From NCBI RefSeq assembly GCF_005860765.1, contig NZ_VCEI01000025.1, positions 1,054,001-1,118,000 on the forward strand: a stretch of 64,000 bases of DNA. The letters are read 5' to 3'. Within the stretch, counting starts at the first letter, position 1, and every line of letters begins with the position of its first letter. Both the position numbers and the translations under genes were made by a program. This DNA comes from Dyadobacter sediminis. GTDB taxonomy: Bacteria; Bacteroidota; Bacteroidia; Cytophagales; Spirosomataceae. Below are positions 44,647 through 54,671 of the stretch, in pieces. Below the pieces are notes generated by a model, which had not been told where the DNA came from, ran no database searches, and worked only from the letters and a program-made list of their open reading frames with translations.

Positions 44647-45372
44647 ATGAAAAGAACAGCATTGATTACAGGTGCAAACAAAAGCATCGGCTTTGAAACG
44701 GCCAGACAACTACTAAGCCTCAACTATTCCGTTTATATCGGGAGCCGCGATGCCGAAAAAGGCCTGAAAGCGGTTGAACAACTGAAATCGGAAGGATTTG
44801 AAGATGTGGATATGCTGCAGATCGACGTAACGGACGCCGCGTCCATCCATGCTGCGGCTGCTGAATTGACTGGCAAAGTCGCTCAGCTGGATGTACTGGT
44901 CAACAATGCCGGAATTCCGGGCGTCATGCCTCAGAACGCTTCCGAAATCACGCAGGAAAATCTCAGGAACATATTTGATACCAACTTTTTCGGTGTGGTG
45001 CAAACGACGCAGGCATTTATCCCGCTGCTGAAAAAGTCGGATGAGCCGCGCATTGTCAATGTTTCCAGCGATCTGGGTTCTCTGGGCAACCATACCAATC
45101 CGGATTATGCGCACTTTGATGTGAAAGTAACCGGTTACTGTTCGTCCAAAACGGCGCTGAATGCATTTACCGTCATGCTTGCTTACGAGTTCAGGGATTC
45201 AAAATTCAAGATAAACAGCGTCAATCCCGGCTACACGGCAACGGATTTCAATGGCCATACCGGTTACAAGAAAGTGGAAGAAGCAGCAGAAGTAGTTGTC
45301 CGGTATGCTATAATCGGTGCAGACGGTCCAAACGGGAAATTTTTCAGCGATTACGGCGAAACGCCCTGGTGA
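44647..45372 (+). CDS. SDR family NAD(P)-dependent oxidoreductase
   Basis: The start MKRTALITGANKSIGF gives 241 residues, a normal short-chain dehydrogenase length. The cofactor motif reads TGANKSIGFETARQL, followed by VLVNNAGIPG and the catalytic Ser and Tyr-Lys in NVSSDLGSLGN and YCSSKTALN. The Arg in IGSRDAEKG after strand 2 favours NADP(H). The carbonyl or alcohol substrate is unknown. It follows the Crp/Fnr gene on the same strand, which may be its regulator. Confidence 0.92.
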   Translation: MKRTALITGANKSIGFETARQLLSLNYSVYIGSRDAEKGLKAVEQLKSEGFEDVDMLQIDVTDAASIHAAAAELTGKVAQLDVLVNNAGIPGVMPQNASEITQENLRNIFDTNFFGVVQTTQAFIPLLKKSDEPRIVNVSSDLGSLGNHTNPDYAHFDVKVTGYCSSKTALNAFTVMLAYEFRDSKFKINSVNPGYTATDFNGHTGYKKVEEAAEVVVRYAIIGADGPNGKFFSDYGETPW

Positions 45373-45434
45373 TCCAGAATGGTGAACTGTCGCCCTGAAA
45401 TCGGCTTGCAAACGGGTTTCACGGCGGCTGGTTT

Positions 45435-48233
45435 TTACGGCTGCGCTGCTTTTTTGGCCTGTGCTTCAAGGATCAGCTGCGTTGCGGCGCTTTCTGCGGT
45501 AACATGTGCATACGTTCCGTTGCCCAGTTTGCTTAACTTTTTCAGAAACGGACTGTGATGCTGGTTTCTTCCGAATGTCAAGATGCTGAGGTAAACATCA
45601 TTCTTTGCACTTTTGCTGATCAGTTGCTGCACTTCTTCACTGACCGGAAATTCACCGTCTGTTGCCAGAATAATCCGGTTATTGCCGCCGCGGATGTAGT
45701 GTTTGTCCGCAACTTTACAGGCCAGCCTGATGCCTTCATTTCCGTCTGTATCGCCGTCCGATTGCAGCAAATCAATTTGTTTTGCAATTTCAGCCGCCTT
45801 TGCGCCCGAAGTCGGTTTCAGTGCAATGCGCGCTTTACCCGAATAGGTGACAATTGAAATCCTGTCGGATTCACGCAGCAGCGCAAGCAGCGACTTGATC
45901 GATTTTTTCAGCAACGGCATTTTGTAAGGTGAATTCATCGACGACGAAACATCCAGCAAAAGCACCATATTGTTGTCTGCGTAGCCATTCAGCGAAAGAT
46001 TGCCTGTGTTCTGCCCGGCGTTTTGATCCGCAAAAACCGTATCAACTCTGACGCGCTCCACATAAACGGTATCATGCATGAATTGTGAATTTCCTTGGCT
46101 ATCCGCCGGTTCCTGTTTGTCGGGCCGGATGGAAGAGGGGTTTTTATTTTTAAATTCCGGCTTAAGACTTATGTCCTGATTTTTATCGGATGTATTGTTT
46201 TTATCCGTTTGCAGTGCCGGCAATTCCGGCAAAGGCAATCTTCTGAATGCATAAACATCCGGCTGATTGACCGCTTTAAGCAATCCCGAAGCAGCGAGTT
46301 CCACAAATTTGTTGTACTGATAAACCAGTTCGTTATTGTAAAAATAATAGAAGGGCTCATACGGAGTTTGGGATGTTTTGGACGCCCTCGGGTTTAAGCT
46401 GGTGGCCATTTCTGCAAATTGTACGGAATTGCCTGCAAGATCCTCATACGGCGCATACGGGCATAAGCCGTTATTTCGTCCATAACGCTTTAATCCTTTC
46501 AGATTGGCATATTCATCCCTGATCAGTTTTGTGGAAAATTCTTTTACTTCTTCGGTTTCCGGCAATAATGTCCTTTTTTGAATTATGTAATCCTTTACCG
46601 CAAACAAAATCTGCTTGTCGGCATCGAGGGTTTGCAGCAATGCGTTTCCCGCAACGTTCCAGGAACCCGCCGGATTTTCAGGCGGGTAACTTTCATGAAT
46701 GCGCCTTATATCGTTGTAAAGCTGTTCTTTTTTTTGGTCAAAAAGATCAAAAAGCAACGCATAGCGGTCCAGAATGGCGTCGGAACGCTGCAAACGATCC
46801 TGTATATATGTTTTGTCTGCCGTATAACGGATGAGTTCAATACTTAATGCATCCATTTCCTTCAACATACTGAAAAGTACTTCCGCCTGACCGTTTACCG
46901 AAGTGCGGTACGCTTCTGGAATCACCAAACTGGCATTTCTAAGCAGTTCATAAGCCGAAACCGGAACCTTGAACTTTTCATGTTCGTAAGTGAGCTTTCC
47001 TCTTGATTTGATCTGTTCCGGATCACGGTAATATTCCGCCGTTGACTGATAATTCCTGAGCATGAGCTGCAAAGCATGCATCTGACGCAGCGATTCATTG
47101 ATATATTCAACGTATCCGTTCAGTGCCCGGAGCATAAGCGGCGGAGCGGGTAAAGCGGACGCCTTCGTGTGGAATGGGAGCAATGGCTTTTCTTCAAACG
47201 GCGGAGTTCCGGCAGTTGTTTCCGGTTTGGCGTTTTCCTGTTCCATGGCAAATACCGGACTGCATGCAGGAAAGTAAAGCAAGCGCCGGACGGGTTTGCT
47301 GTAATCCACGAAAGATTTGTAACTGATCAGCAAATCATTGTTGAAGTAATTCAGCAGCCACCTATAAACGTCATTGCCGTGCTCCGCAGACTGCCGGGCG
47401 GCATAATTATGATCATCCAGCGCATGGCGTTTCAGCGTTTGCATGGCGACAATGGCTGAACGGAACGATTTTACAGCATCCGAAGCCGGGTAAGCAATGC
47501 CGGCATGTGCTTTCCCGAAACCCGGAAGCAGCTTTTCATCCGCCAGCATGCTTTTACGGACAAGTTCCAAAGGCCATTCCGAACGGCTGTCTGCATGCAG
47601 GTAAAACGGCAGGGAATCAAGAAGTTGCTGCTGGATTTGCAGTACCTGTCCCATTTCCTTTTCCATATTCAGATACGGGTCTGCTGCTTTATAGGGCTGA
47701 TACTGACGATAAATCTGTTGAATATGGCTGTAAAACTTTGCTTTTTCCTGACCAAACTGTCTGAAAATCATCTGCATTTCGGTAACAAGCTCATCGGATT
47801 TTCTAAAATCATCTGCTTTGTAAGCCTGTAATTGCACGTAGGTTTCCAGTGATTTTCCCGTTTGATCAAGCCGTTCCAGGATATTCCATAACGTTGTGGC
47901 ATTTGCAACAAGCACTTCTCTATCAGCAACTTTGATTCCTTTGCCGTTAACTGCTTTTTGAAAGTAAAATTCTTCCAGCGGCCCTGAAGACTGCAATCTC
48001 AACGGAAAATCCGGCCTTTTACGGAATCTTTCCATTTCCGACTGATACGCACTGAGCATCTTGAAGCGGCTCGTCAGCACATTTACCGATTCATTAATAA
48101 AATCAACATAGTGATTGAACGTCTGCTGCGATGCTTCAGACTGCGCATAGGCACTGAAATGCGATTTCGCAGGTTGCGCGGCGGAATGAAATGAAAGGGT
48201 ACAAAGTGTGCTCAGTAGAATCAAATACTTCAT
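45435..48233 (-). CDS. Exported VWA protein with internally duplicated N-terminal region
   Basis: The start MKYLILLSTLCTLSFHSAAQ gives a 932-residue exported protein. Residues of about 38-320 and 370-665 are two divergent copies of one helical unit: compare FNHYVDFINESVNVL with LNGYVEYINESLRQM, and NNDLLISYKSFVDYS with NNELVYQYNKFVELA. A charged Lys/Asn-rich linker precedes a C-terminal VWA domain from about residue 756 with an intact metal site: DVSSS (Asp761), Thr in IVTYSGKA and Asp in ILATDGEF. VWA domains bind metal-dependently to partners. The duplicated region is not recognisable and may be a protein-protein interface. It is monocistronic and convergent with the SDR gene. Confidence 0.85.
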   Translation of the reverse strand: MKYLILLSTLCTLSFHSAAQPAKSHFSAYAQSEASQQTFNHYVDFINESVNVLTSRFKMLSAYQSEMERFRKRPDFPLRLQSSGPLEEFYFQKAVNGKGIKVADREVLVANATTLWNILERLDQTGKSLETYVQLQAYKADDFRKSDELVTEMQMIFRQFGQEKAKFYSHIQQIYRQYQPYKAADPYLNMEKEMGQVLQIQQQLLDSLPFYLHADSRSEWPLELVRKSMLADEKLLPGFGKAHAGIAYPASDAVKSFRSAIVAMQTLKRHALDDHNYAARQSAEHGNDVYRWLLNYFNNDLLISYKSFVDYSKPVRRLLYFPACSPVFAMEQENAKPETTAGTPPFEEKPLLPFHTKASALPAPPLMLRALNGYVEYINESLRQMHALQLMLRNYQSTAEYYRDPEQIKSRGKLTYEHEKFKVPVSAYELLRNASLVIPEAYRTSVNGQAEVLFSMLKEMDALSIELIRYTADKTYIQDRLQRSDAILDRYALLFDLFDQKKEQLYNDIRRIHESYPPENPAGSWNVAGNALLQTLDADKQILFAVKDYIIQKRTLLPETEEVKEFSTKLIRDEYANLKGLKRYGRNNGLCPYAPYEDLAGNSVQFAEMATSLNPRASKTSQTPYEPFYYFYNNELVYQYNKFVELAASGLLKAVNQPDVYAFRRLPLPELPALQTDKNNTSDKNQDISLKPEFKNKNPSSIRPDKQEPADSQGNSQFMHDTVYVERVRVDTVFADQNAGQNTGNLSLNGYADNNMVLLLDVSSSMNSPYKMPLLKKSIKSLLALLRESDRISIVTYSGKARIALKPTSGAKAAEIAKQIDLLQSDGDTDGNEGIRLACKVADKHYIRGGNNRIILATDGEFPVSEEVQQLISKSAKNDVYLSILTFGRNQHHSPFLKKLSKLGNGTYAHVTAESAATQLILEAQAKKAAQP

Positions 48234-48405
48234 CGTGTGTGTGTAAAAATGCCTTGCAATTGCAGTACAGCAATGCAAAGTTCGGAATTTCAGAATAAAA
48301 AGAAAGCATACGGAGATTGTTGTTTACCCTTCTGCTTTTCAGTTATGCGTACTTGTCCGGCTCCTTTCGAAACAGTCCGGACAAGTACGCGGAATGCTGT
48401 TGACA

Positions 48406-49554
48406 TCAACCTTCTTCTTCGCTGTTCTTGATTTTCATCAGCAGGGCATAGGCGTTTTTGACAACCGTTCTGGTGTTTGCGGTGATATTTTCAGCCTCGA
48501 TCTGCTGCTTGCCGCTATGGACAACGCCGGGTTTTACTTCTGTCATCTGAAACTGGCCATCAGTATTTTCTGTAAAGATGTAATGCCTGTTTTCCCAGCG
48601 TACAACGGCTTCTTCCGGGACTGTGAGTGCCTTTTTGTTATTTACCGAAACCGTTCCGTTCATAAACATGCCGGGAACAAGTGCAGGGCTGTATTTTTCA
48701 AAATGGCAATGTACCTCCGCCATTCGGTCCTGATCCAGGTTTTTACTGATCAGAATGATTTTGGCACTGAATTTTTTATCCGGATCACTGTTGGTAAAAG
48801 CGGTAACACGCTGGCCGATGGACAAGGAGCCGAGGTCTTTTTCAAATACATGCAGTGCCAGGTGGATATCGCCCGGATCGACGAGCTCGAACAGCATGTC
48901 CGTTGGCGAAGTGTACTTGCCCACATTGACATTCACTTTGGATACATATCCGTTGATCGGCGAAACAATGGCAACGCTTTTGGAAATATTGTCCGGTTTC
49001 AGCTTCGAAGGATTGATGCCGATAACCTGAAGTTTTTGTTCCAGCGCATTTCTCAGAATCTTCTGCGTTTCCATTTCGGCCCTTGCCTGCTGGAAAACTT
49101 TATCGCTGCTCGCTTTGCTGGCATTCAGGTCGCGCTGGCGGTTGAACTCGGATTCGGCAAGAATAAAATTTTCCCGCGCAGTAAGATAATCCTGCTGAAG
49201 CTGAATAAACTGCATATCTTCCAGCTCGGCAAGCACCTGACCTTTTTTTACCTGCATACCGGGCAGCATTCCGGTCGATTTCAGATAGCCGCCAAGCGGA
49301 AAGCTCAGGCTGACGGTACTTTGCGGCGGAACGTCGATTTTTCCCTGAAGAACAATTTCACCGCTGATGTTCTCAAGCTTTGGCGTGGCGACTTCAATGC
49401 CGACGCTTTTCAATTGTGCGGGCGTAAAGGAAACCGTTTGTTCCGGAGCCGCAGCGGTCTTGTTTGCGGACGTTTCAACCGCTTCTTTTTTCAGTTCGCT
49501 CTCGCAGGAAAACAGGAACAGCAAACCCGAACAAACCATGATATATCGTGTCAT
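48406..49554 (-). CDS. Efflux RND transporter periplasmic adaptor (CusB/CzcB-like) lipoprotein
   Basis: A 382-residue adaptor with a lipobox LFSC near residue 17 (Cys17), so it is membrane anchored. After a Glu/Ala-rich spacer there is a barrel-sandwich part (GEIVLQGKIDVPPQSTVSLSFPLGGYLKSTGMLPGMQVKKGQVLAELED), a long alpha-hairpin (QQDYLTARENFILAESEFNRQRDLNASKAS), the second half of the sandwich, and membrane-proximal beta domains. It links the RND pump to an outer-membrane channel. It lies six bases downstream of the RND gene, in one operon with it. The pump's HME-type motifs suggest divalent metals. Confidence 0.92.
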   Translation of the reverse strand: MTRYIMVCSGLLFLFSCESELKKEAVETSANKTAAAPEQTVSFTPAQLKSVGIEVATPKLENISGEIVLQGKIDVPPQSTVSLSFPLGGYLKSTGMLPGMQVKKGQVLAELEDMQFIQLQQDYLTARENFILAESEFNRQRDLNASKASSDKVFQQARAEMETQKILRNALEQKLQVIGINPSKLKPDNISKSVAIVSPINGYVSKVNVNVGKYTSPTDMLFELVDPGDIHLALHVFEKDLGSLSIGQRVTAFTNSDPDKKFSAKIILISKNLDQDRMAEVHCHFEKYSPALVPGMFMNGTVSVNNKKALTVPEEAVVRWENRHYIFTENTDGQFQMTEVKPGVVHSGKQQIEAENITANTRTVVKNAYALLMKIKNSEEEG

Positions 49555-49560
49555 ATGATT

Positions 49561-52500
49561 TTACAGATTGTTTAGTTTCATGAATTGAATGACAGCCTGA
49601 TTATAGCTGTCCAGTGCATGGATGTATTCGTTTTTGATGGTAATGGCCTGATCGGCAAGAATCGTCCAGCGGAGAAAATCAATTTCCCCGGCCTGAAACT
49701 GCTGATCGGCTGTCAGGAGGATGAGATCGGCATTTTTGAGTCCTTTTTCCTGGTAATAGCGTAAACTTTCCCTGAATTTCTCCATTTGCTGCCTTGTGAC
49801 AGTATGCTCGTTCTGCAGCTGCATGCTCACGTATTCCGTTTGCTTCCGTTCTTTTTCAAGGTTCAGTTTCGCTGCCGCCACACGTGCCGACTGCGCTTTG
49901 AAAAACAGCGGAATCCCGATTCCTGCACTGAAATAACTGAAACGGTCTTTGCTGCTGAAAAACAATTCCCGATCGCCCAGTATCTGTGATCCGACAAGAC
50001 TTTGATTGTTGTAGCCAAAGGTCAGGTCGGGAAGCAGTCTTGATTTTTCATTTTTCCAGCGGAAATGCGCTTCGTTCTGCTGCTGTCTCGCGAGTTCCGT
50101 GGCCGGAAGCTGCTCCAATGCAAGGACGGAATCTGCTTCGGTGAATACGTTTTTGATAACCGGGTTTTCGATCTGCGGAATGTACTGCTGTGTATCCTGA
50201 ACCAGCAAATTGAACTGGCTGGCCACAATGGACATATCCTTGTTCAGCATATTCAGCTGGTTGGTGATCTGCTGGCGGTGCGATTCCGCCGCTGTTTTTT
50301 CCAGCACGTTTGCTTCGCCTTTTTCAAAACGCAGATTTGATTTTTCCTCAAAAAGCCGGTAAATGCTGTCGGCGTATGTCAGCAGCTTTTTTCTTTCGTT
50401 CAAAGCCGCATACTCGTAAAAAAGCTGCCGGATACCGCTTCGTATTTCCTGCTCTGCAAGGCGGGTACGGGCTTGTGAAATCCTGAATCCGGCTTGCAGC
50501 AACTTGCGCTGGCTGGAATAAACCGCAGGAAAACTGAAAGTCTGACTCATGCCGAACCGCGTGTCGTTATGCAGGCTGTTCACTTTTCCGTAATCGGCAT
50601 TGATGCTGGTTTTGGCGATGTCAAAAGAAGCAGACTGCATTTGTTCGCTGGCTTTTTCATTCAGCCGAGCACTTTGCGCAACCCGGTTTTTTTTCAAGGC
50701 AATGCCGATGGCCGTATTCAGATCAACAGGCACGGCATTCTGCGATTGTGCGTGGCTGACATGGAACAATGCCAGCAGCATCATGGTAACAGCCATTTTT
50801 TTGCCCGGAACGGTTGGTTTCGGCTTTTTATCGAACAAAAGGTAAAGTGCTGGAAGTACGAACAAGGTGAGCAGCGTAGCCGTTATCAGCCCGCCGATCA
50901 CAACCGTAGCCAACGGCCGCTGAACTTCTGCACCGGCGCCGTTGCTGAGCGCCATCGGTAAAAACCCGAGCGAAGCCACGGCAGCAGTCATCAGAACGGG
51001 GCGGAGCCTGTTTCGTGTGCCCGCCAGCACAAGCTGTAACGGATCATGGATTTTTCCTTCTTTTCTGATCCGGTTAAATTCTGAAAGCAGCACAATCCCG
51101 TTCAGAACGGCCACGCCGAACAGCGCGATAAAACCCACACCCGCCGAAATACTGAACGGCATACCGCGCAAAGCCAGCGCAAAAATGCCGCCGATTGCAG
51201 AAAGCGGGATTGCAGTATAGATAAGCGCTCCGTCTTTTGCAGAAGAAAAAGCAAAGTACAACATGATAAAAATGAGCAGCAACGCCACCGGAACCGCAAT
51301 GCTCAACCGCGACTTGGCCTGCTGAAGATTTTCAAACGCACCGCCGTAGCTGACGGTGTAACCGGCTTCAAACTTCATTTTTGAATCCACTTTCTGCTGC
51401 AATTCCTCCACGATAGACTGCACGTCACGGCCTCTTACGTTGAATCCGACGATAATCCTTCTGCGGGTATTTTCGCGCTGGATCTGGTTCGGGCCTTCCA
51501 CTTCCCGGATGCTTGCCACCTGATAAAGCGGAATCTGGATGCCGCCGGGCGTTGAAACCGGCAGGTTCTGTACGTCGCTGATGTTCCTGCGGCCTTCGTC
51601 GCCGACACGCACCACGAGGTCGAATTTTTTCTCACCTTCGTAAATCTGTCCGGCGGCGGCTCCGGCAAATGCGGCGTTGATCGTGCGGTTGATGTCATCA
51701 ATGTTCAATCCGTACTTTGCAATTTCGCTCCGGTTGAAATCAATAACGATCTGCGGCATGCCCGTTACTTTTTCCACATACCAGTCGGCCGTACCTTTTA
51801 CCGTTCTGGAAATGCTGCCGAGCTGTTCCGCATAGGAAGCCAGTTTGTCCAGGTCTTCCCCGAAAATCTTGCAGACAACATCCTGTTTGGCGCCGGTCAT
51901 CAGTTCATTGAAACGCATTTGTACGGGATACTGGAATCCCGTTGTGACGCCGGGCATGACTTCCTGTACGGTGGAAGCCATTTTTTCCGCCAGTTCCGGA
52001 AAACTTTCTGCATTTTTCCATTCCGCTTTATCCTTCAAAACAATGATCATATCCCCGCCTTCAATCGGCATCGGGTCGGTCGGGATTTCCGCACTGCCGA
52101 TCCTGGAAACGATCTTTTCGACTTCGGGATATTTTTGTTTCAAATTTTCTGAGATGCGGGTAAAAGTATCTATCGTTGTACTCAGGTTTGTGCCCACCAG
52201 CAGGCGGGTTTCCGTAGCAAAATCGCCTTCTTCCAGTTGCGGGATAAATTCGCCGCCCATTTGCATAAACATCAGAACGGCAACCGCAAACAGCGTAAAA
52301 GCAGCAAGCACGATCCCTTTTTTGATCCGCAATGCATGCGTCAGCATTTTCTCATAACCATTTTCAATGCGCGTCATTACACGGTCTGAAAAGTTGGGTT
52401 CATGGGTGATTTTTTTACTGATAAACAAAGAACTGATCATCGGAACGTACGTCAGCGATAATATAAAAGCACCGGTAACGGCAAAGGCAACCGTCTGGGC

Positions 52501-53934
52501 CATCGGCCGGAACATTTTTCCTTCAATGCCCGAAAGTGAAAGGATCGGCAGATAAACAATGAGAATAATAATCTGGCCGAATACGGCTGCATTCATCATG
52601 CGTGATGCAGAGCCGGCTACTTCCTCGTCTATTTCCTTTTGGGACACTTTATTCACAACCGCATACTTCTGGGAAAAATGCATGTGATGCAGAATGGCTT
52701 CCACGATGATAACGGCCCCGTCCACGATGAGTCCGAAATCCAGCGCGCCGAGGCTCATCAGATTGCCGCTCACGCCGAAAAGGTTCATCATCGTAATGGC
52801 AAAAAGCATGGACAACGGAATAACGGAAGCCACGATAAGGCCGGCGCGGAGGTTGCCGAGAAACAGCACAAGAATCAGCACCACGATCAGTGCGCCTTCG
52901 AGCAAATTATGTTCTACGGTCCCGATGGCATTGTCGACCATTTTGGTACGGTCCAGAAAGGGCTCGATTTCCAGACCTTCCGGAAGCGTTTTCTGGATTT
53001 CGGCAATGCGTGTTTTTACATTTTCAATGACTTTTGAAGAATTTCCGCCTTTAAGCATCAGGACAATCCCGCCGGAAAGTTCCCCTTTTCCGGCCATCGT
53101 CAATGCACCATAGCGAATGGCCGCACCAAGCCGGACTTCGGCCACATGGCTGATCAGAACAGGCGTTCCGTTGCTGCTGTTTTTGACCACCATATTCCGG
53201 ATGTCGTCCATGGAACCGGCAAGCCCTACGCTGCGGATGTAAAGTACGGAAGGCCCTTTTTCAATGTAAGCGCCGCCCGTGTTCTGATTGTTCCGGTTCA
53301 ATGCGGTGAATACATCGCTGATCGTCAGGCCAAGCGCTTTCAGACTGGACGGAACAATGGCGACTTCATACTGTTTGAGTTTTCCGCCGAACGTCGCTAC
53401 GTCCGCGACGCCTTCTGTCCCGAGCAGCTGCCTTCGCACGATCCAGTCCTGCGTGGTGCGGAGATCGGCGAGTGAGTACTTTTTCTCGTAGCCGTCTTTC
53501 GGTTTGATCACATACTGATATATTTCACCAAGTCCGGTCGTAACCGGCGCAAGCTGCGGCACACTGGCATTTTCATTGATTTCAACCTGCGAAAGCCGTT
53601 CGGTAACCTGTTGTCTGGCCCAGTAAACGTCTGAATTGTCATCAAACACAATGGTGATCAAGGAAAGGCCGAACCGGGAAAGGCTCCGGCTTTCCTTGAG
53701 TCCGGGAATATTGCTGATGGCCTGTTCAATCGGGAAAGTGATCAGGCGTTCCACATCTTCAGCACCGAGTGCGGGTGCGGTGGTGATGATCTGGACCTGA
53801 TTATTGGTAATGTCGGGAACGGCATCGATGGGCAACCGGCTTACTTCATATGCGCCGAGGGCAATCCACAGCAGCATGAAAATGCCGATCACCAGTTTGT
53901 TCTCTACAGAGAACCGGATGATTTTATTAAGCAT
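49561..53934 (-). CDS. CzcA-type heavy-metal RND transporter fused to a TolC-like channel
   Basis: A 1457-residue fusion. Residues 1-1040 are a heavy-metal efflux RND pump: twelve membrane helices in two sets, the signature DFGLIVDGAVIIVEA in TM4, porter segments with PVQMRFNELMTGAKQDVV typical of CzcA rather than CusA, and the second set ending ITATLLTLFVLPALYLLFDK. A linker with a second export-like segment (MAVTMMLLALFHVSHAQ) leads to a TolC-like outer-membrane channel of about 400 residues, ending ALDSYNQAVIQFMKLNNL. CzcA-TolC fusion is a recognised Bacteroidota arrangement. Substrates are likely Co, Zn, Cd or Ni. The adaptor gene follows by six bases. Confidence 0.95.
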   Translation of the reverse strand: MLNKIIRFSVENKLVIGIFMLLWIALGAYEVSRLPIDAVPDITNNQVQIITTAPALGAEDVERLITFPIEQAISNIPGLKESRSLSRFGLSLITIVFDDNSDVYWARQQVTERLSQVEINENASVPQLAPVTTGLGEIYQYVIKPKDGYEKKYSLADLRTTQDWIVRRQLLGTEGVADVATFGGKLKQYEVAIVPSSLKALGLTISDVFTALNRNNQNTGGAYIEKGPSVLYIRSVGLAGSMDDIRNMVVKNSSNGTPVLISHVAEVRLGAAIRYGALTMAGKGELSGGIVLMLKGGNSSKVIENVKTRIAEIQKTLPEGLEIEPFLDRTKMVDNAIGTVEHNLLEGALIVVLILVLFLGNLRAGLIVASVIPLSMLFAITMMNLFGVSGNLMSLGALDFGLIVDGAVIIVEAILHHMHFSQKYAVVNKVSQKEIDEEVAGSASRMMNAAVFGQIIILIVYLPILSLSGIEGKMFRPMAQTVAFAVTGAFILSLTYVPMISSLFISKKITHEPNFSDRVMTRIENGYEKMLTHALRIKKGIVLAAFTLFAVAVLMFMQMGGEFIPQLEEGDFATETRLLVGTNLSTTIDTFTRISENLKQKYPEVEKIVSRIGSAEIPTDPMPIEGGDMIIVLKDKAEWKNAESFPELAEKMASTVQEVMPGVTTGFQYPVQMRFNELMTGAKQDVVCKIFGEDLDKLASYAEQLGSISRTVKGTADWYVEKVTGMPQIVIDFNRSEIAKYGLNIDDINRTINAAFAGAAAGQIYEGEKKFDLVVRVGDEGRRNISDVQNLPVSTPGGIQIPLYQVASIREVEGPNQIQRENTRRRIIVGFNVRGRDVQSIVEELQQKVDSKMKFEAGYTVSYGGAFENLQQAKSRLSIAVPVALLLIFIMLYFAFSSAKDGALIYTAIPLSAIGGIFALALRGMPFSISAGVGFIALFGVAVLNGIVLLSEFNRIRKEGKIHDPLQLVLAGTRNRLRPVLMTAAVASLGFLPMALSNGAGAEVQRPLATVVIGGLITATLLTLFVLPALYLLFDKKPKPTVPGKKMAVTMMLLALFHVSHAQSQNAVPVDLNTAIGIALKKNRVAQSARLNEKASEQMQSASFDIAKTSINADYGKVNSLHNDTRFGMSQTFSFPAVYSSQRKLLQAGFRISQARTRLAEQEIRSGIRQLFYEYAALNERKKLLTYADSIYRLFEEKSNLRFEKGEANVLEKTAAESHRQQITNQLNMLNKDMSIVASQFNLLVQDTQQYIPQIENPVIKNVFTEADSVLALEQLPATELARQQQNEAHFRWKNEKSRLLPDLTFGYNNQSLVGSQILGDRELFFSSKDRFSYFSAGIGIPLFFKAQSARVAAAKLNLEKERKQTEYVSMQLQNEHTVTRQQMEKFRESLRYYQEKGLKNADLILLTADQQFQAGEIDFLRWTILADQAITIKNEYIHALDSYNQAVIQFMKLNNL

Positions 53935-53967
53935 AACAAACTTTTAAATAAATACATAGCCCATAAG

Positions 53968-53997
53968 CCATGCGAGTGCAGCAGCGTGCACGCATGG
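53968..53997 (-). other. Hairpin in the leader of the efflux operon
   Basis: CCATGC plus GTGCA (53968-53980) can pair with TGCAC plus GCATGG (53987-53997), separated by a two-base bulge. It lies 34 bases before the RND start, in the 101-base gap after the small upstream gene, and may be a leader or processing structure. Confidence 0.4.
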
Positions 53998-54035
53998 AAA
54001 ATCCGGACTGAAGCAATCCGTCAGAAAATATGTAT

Positions 54036-54443
54036 TTAAGCTTGCGGCGGGCGGAAAAGGGCGCCTAGGGTCGTATTGCAGTAAACCTGAGGCCGGTAAG
54101 AGCCGTAATCCGTTTTGAACGGTGAAAAGGTATTTTTAAAAGTAAACGTGTTTGTAAAAGGGACAAAGAGGAAATGCGCATGCTGGATTTCAAATTTTTT
54201 AAAAGGCAGCTGCATGTCTTTCTCGTCATCATTGTCGTCAAGATCCTCGCCCCAGTAGTGCATGGAAAGGAAATCAGTGAAGCTTATGCGTTCATCAAGC
54301 GCCTTGTGTTCGGTAAAATGCCGGATCAGGGACGGGAATTTCAGCACCTGGTACAAGGAAGTTGTATCCAGGATGACAATGGTGAGGATAATATGTAGAA
54401 AAAACCTTTTCAAGCTACTAAAATAAGTTAACCTTGGTTGCAT
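54036..54443 (-). CDS. Small conserved protein at the head of the heavy-metal efflux operon
   Basis: The start MQPRLTYFSSLKRFFLHIILTIVIL gives 135 residues with an N-terminal signal or anchor helix; longer in-frame starts are less suitable. The mature part is rich in acidic residues, His, Phe and Thr, with the motif HYWGEDLDDNDDEKDMQLPFK. I know similar small proteins of unknown role sitting before czc/cus-type efflux operons in Bacteroidota, which makes a metal-related function plausible: the Asp/Glu/His patch could bind divalent metal. It is 101 bases upstream of the RND pump, same strand. Confidence 0.7.
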   Translation of the reverse strand: MQPRLTYFSSLKRFFLHIILTIVILDTTSLYQVLKFPSLIRHFTEHKALDERISFTDFLSMHYWGEDLDDNDDEKDMQLPFKKFEIQHAHFLFVPFTNTFTFKNTFSPFKTDYGSYRPQVYCNTTLGALFRPPQA

Positions 54444-54671
54444 AACAAGAAAAAAACCGTTTTTCAGGCATTTGCCGGTGTATATGCCTTGGATTCTTGA
54501 AATATAACTAATTAAGATTATTATAGGTATAAACAGGGATAACGCAGGCATACAGCCCGATTTGTTGGAAAGCGAATGTTTCCTGTTTTAATTTGCAGGG
54601 CCGGTCATCCGTGCCGTAAGCCGCAGCTGCCGACCTGCGGGTTTGCTGCAGAACACCTTTATCCAGCTCAG

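Noticed and set aside
48394..49575. A 393-codon ORF on the plus strand covering the efflux adaptor gene
   Set aside because: It is fully antisense to a clear RND adaptor with lipobox and matching domains; Phe/Arg-rich composition is that of a reverse-strand artefact.
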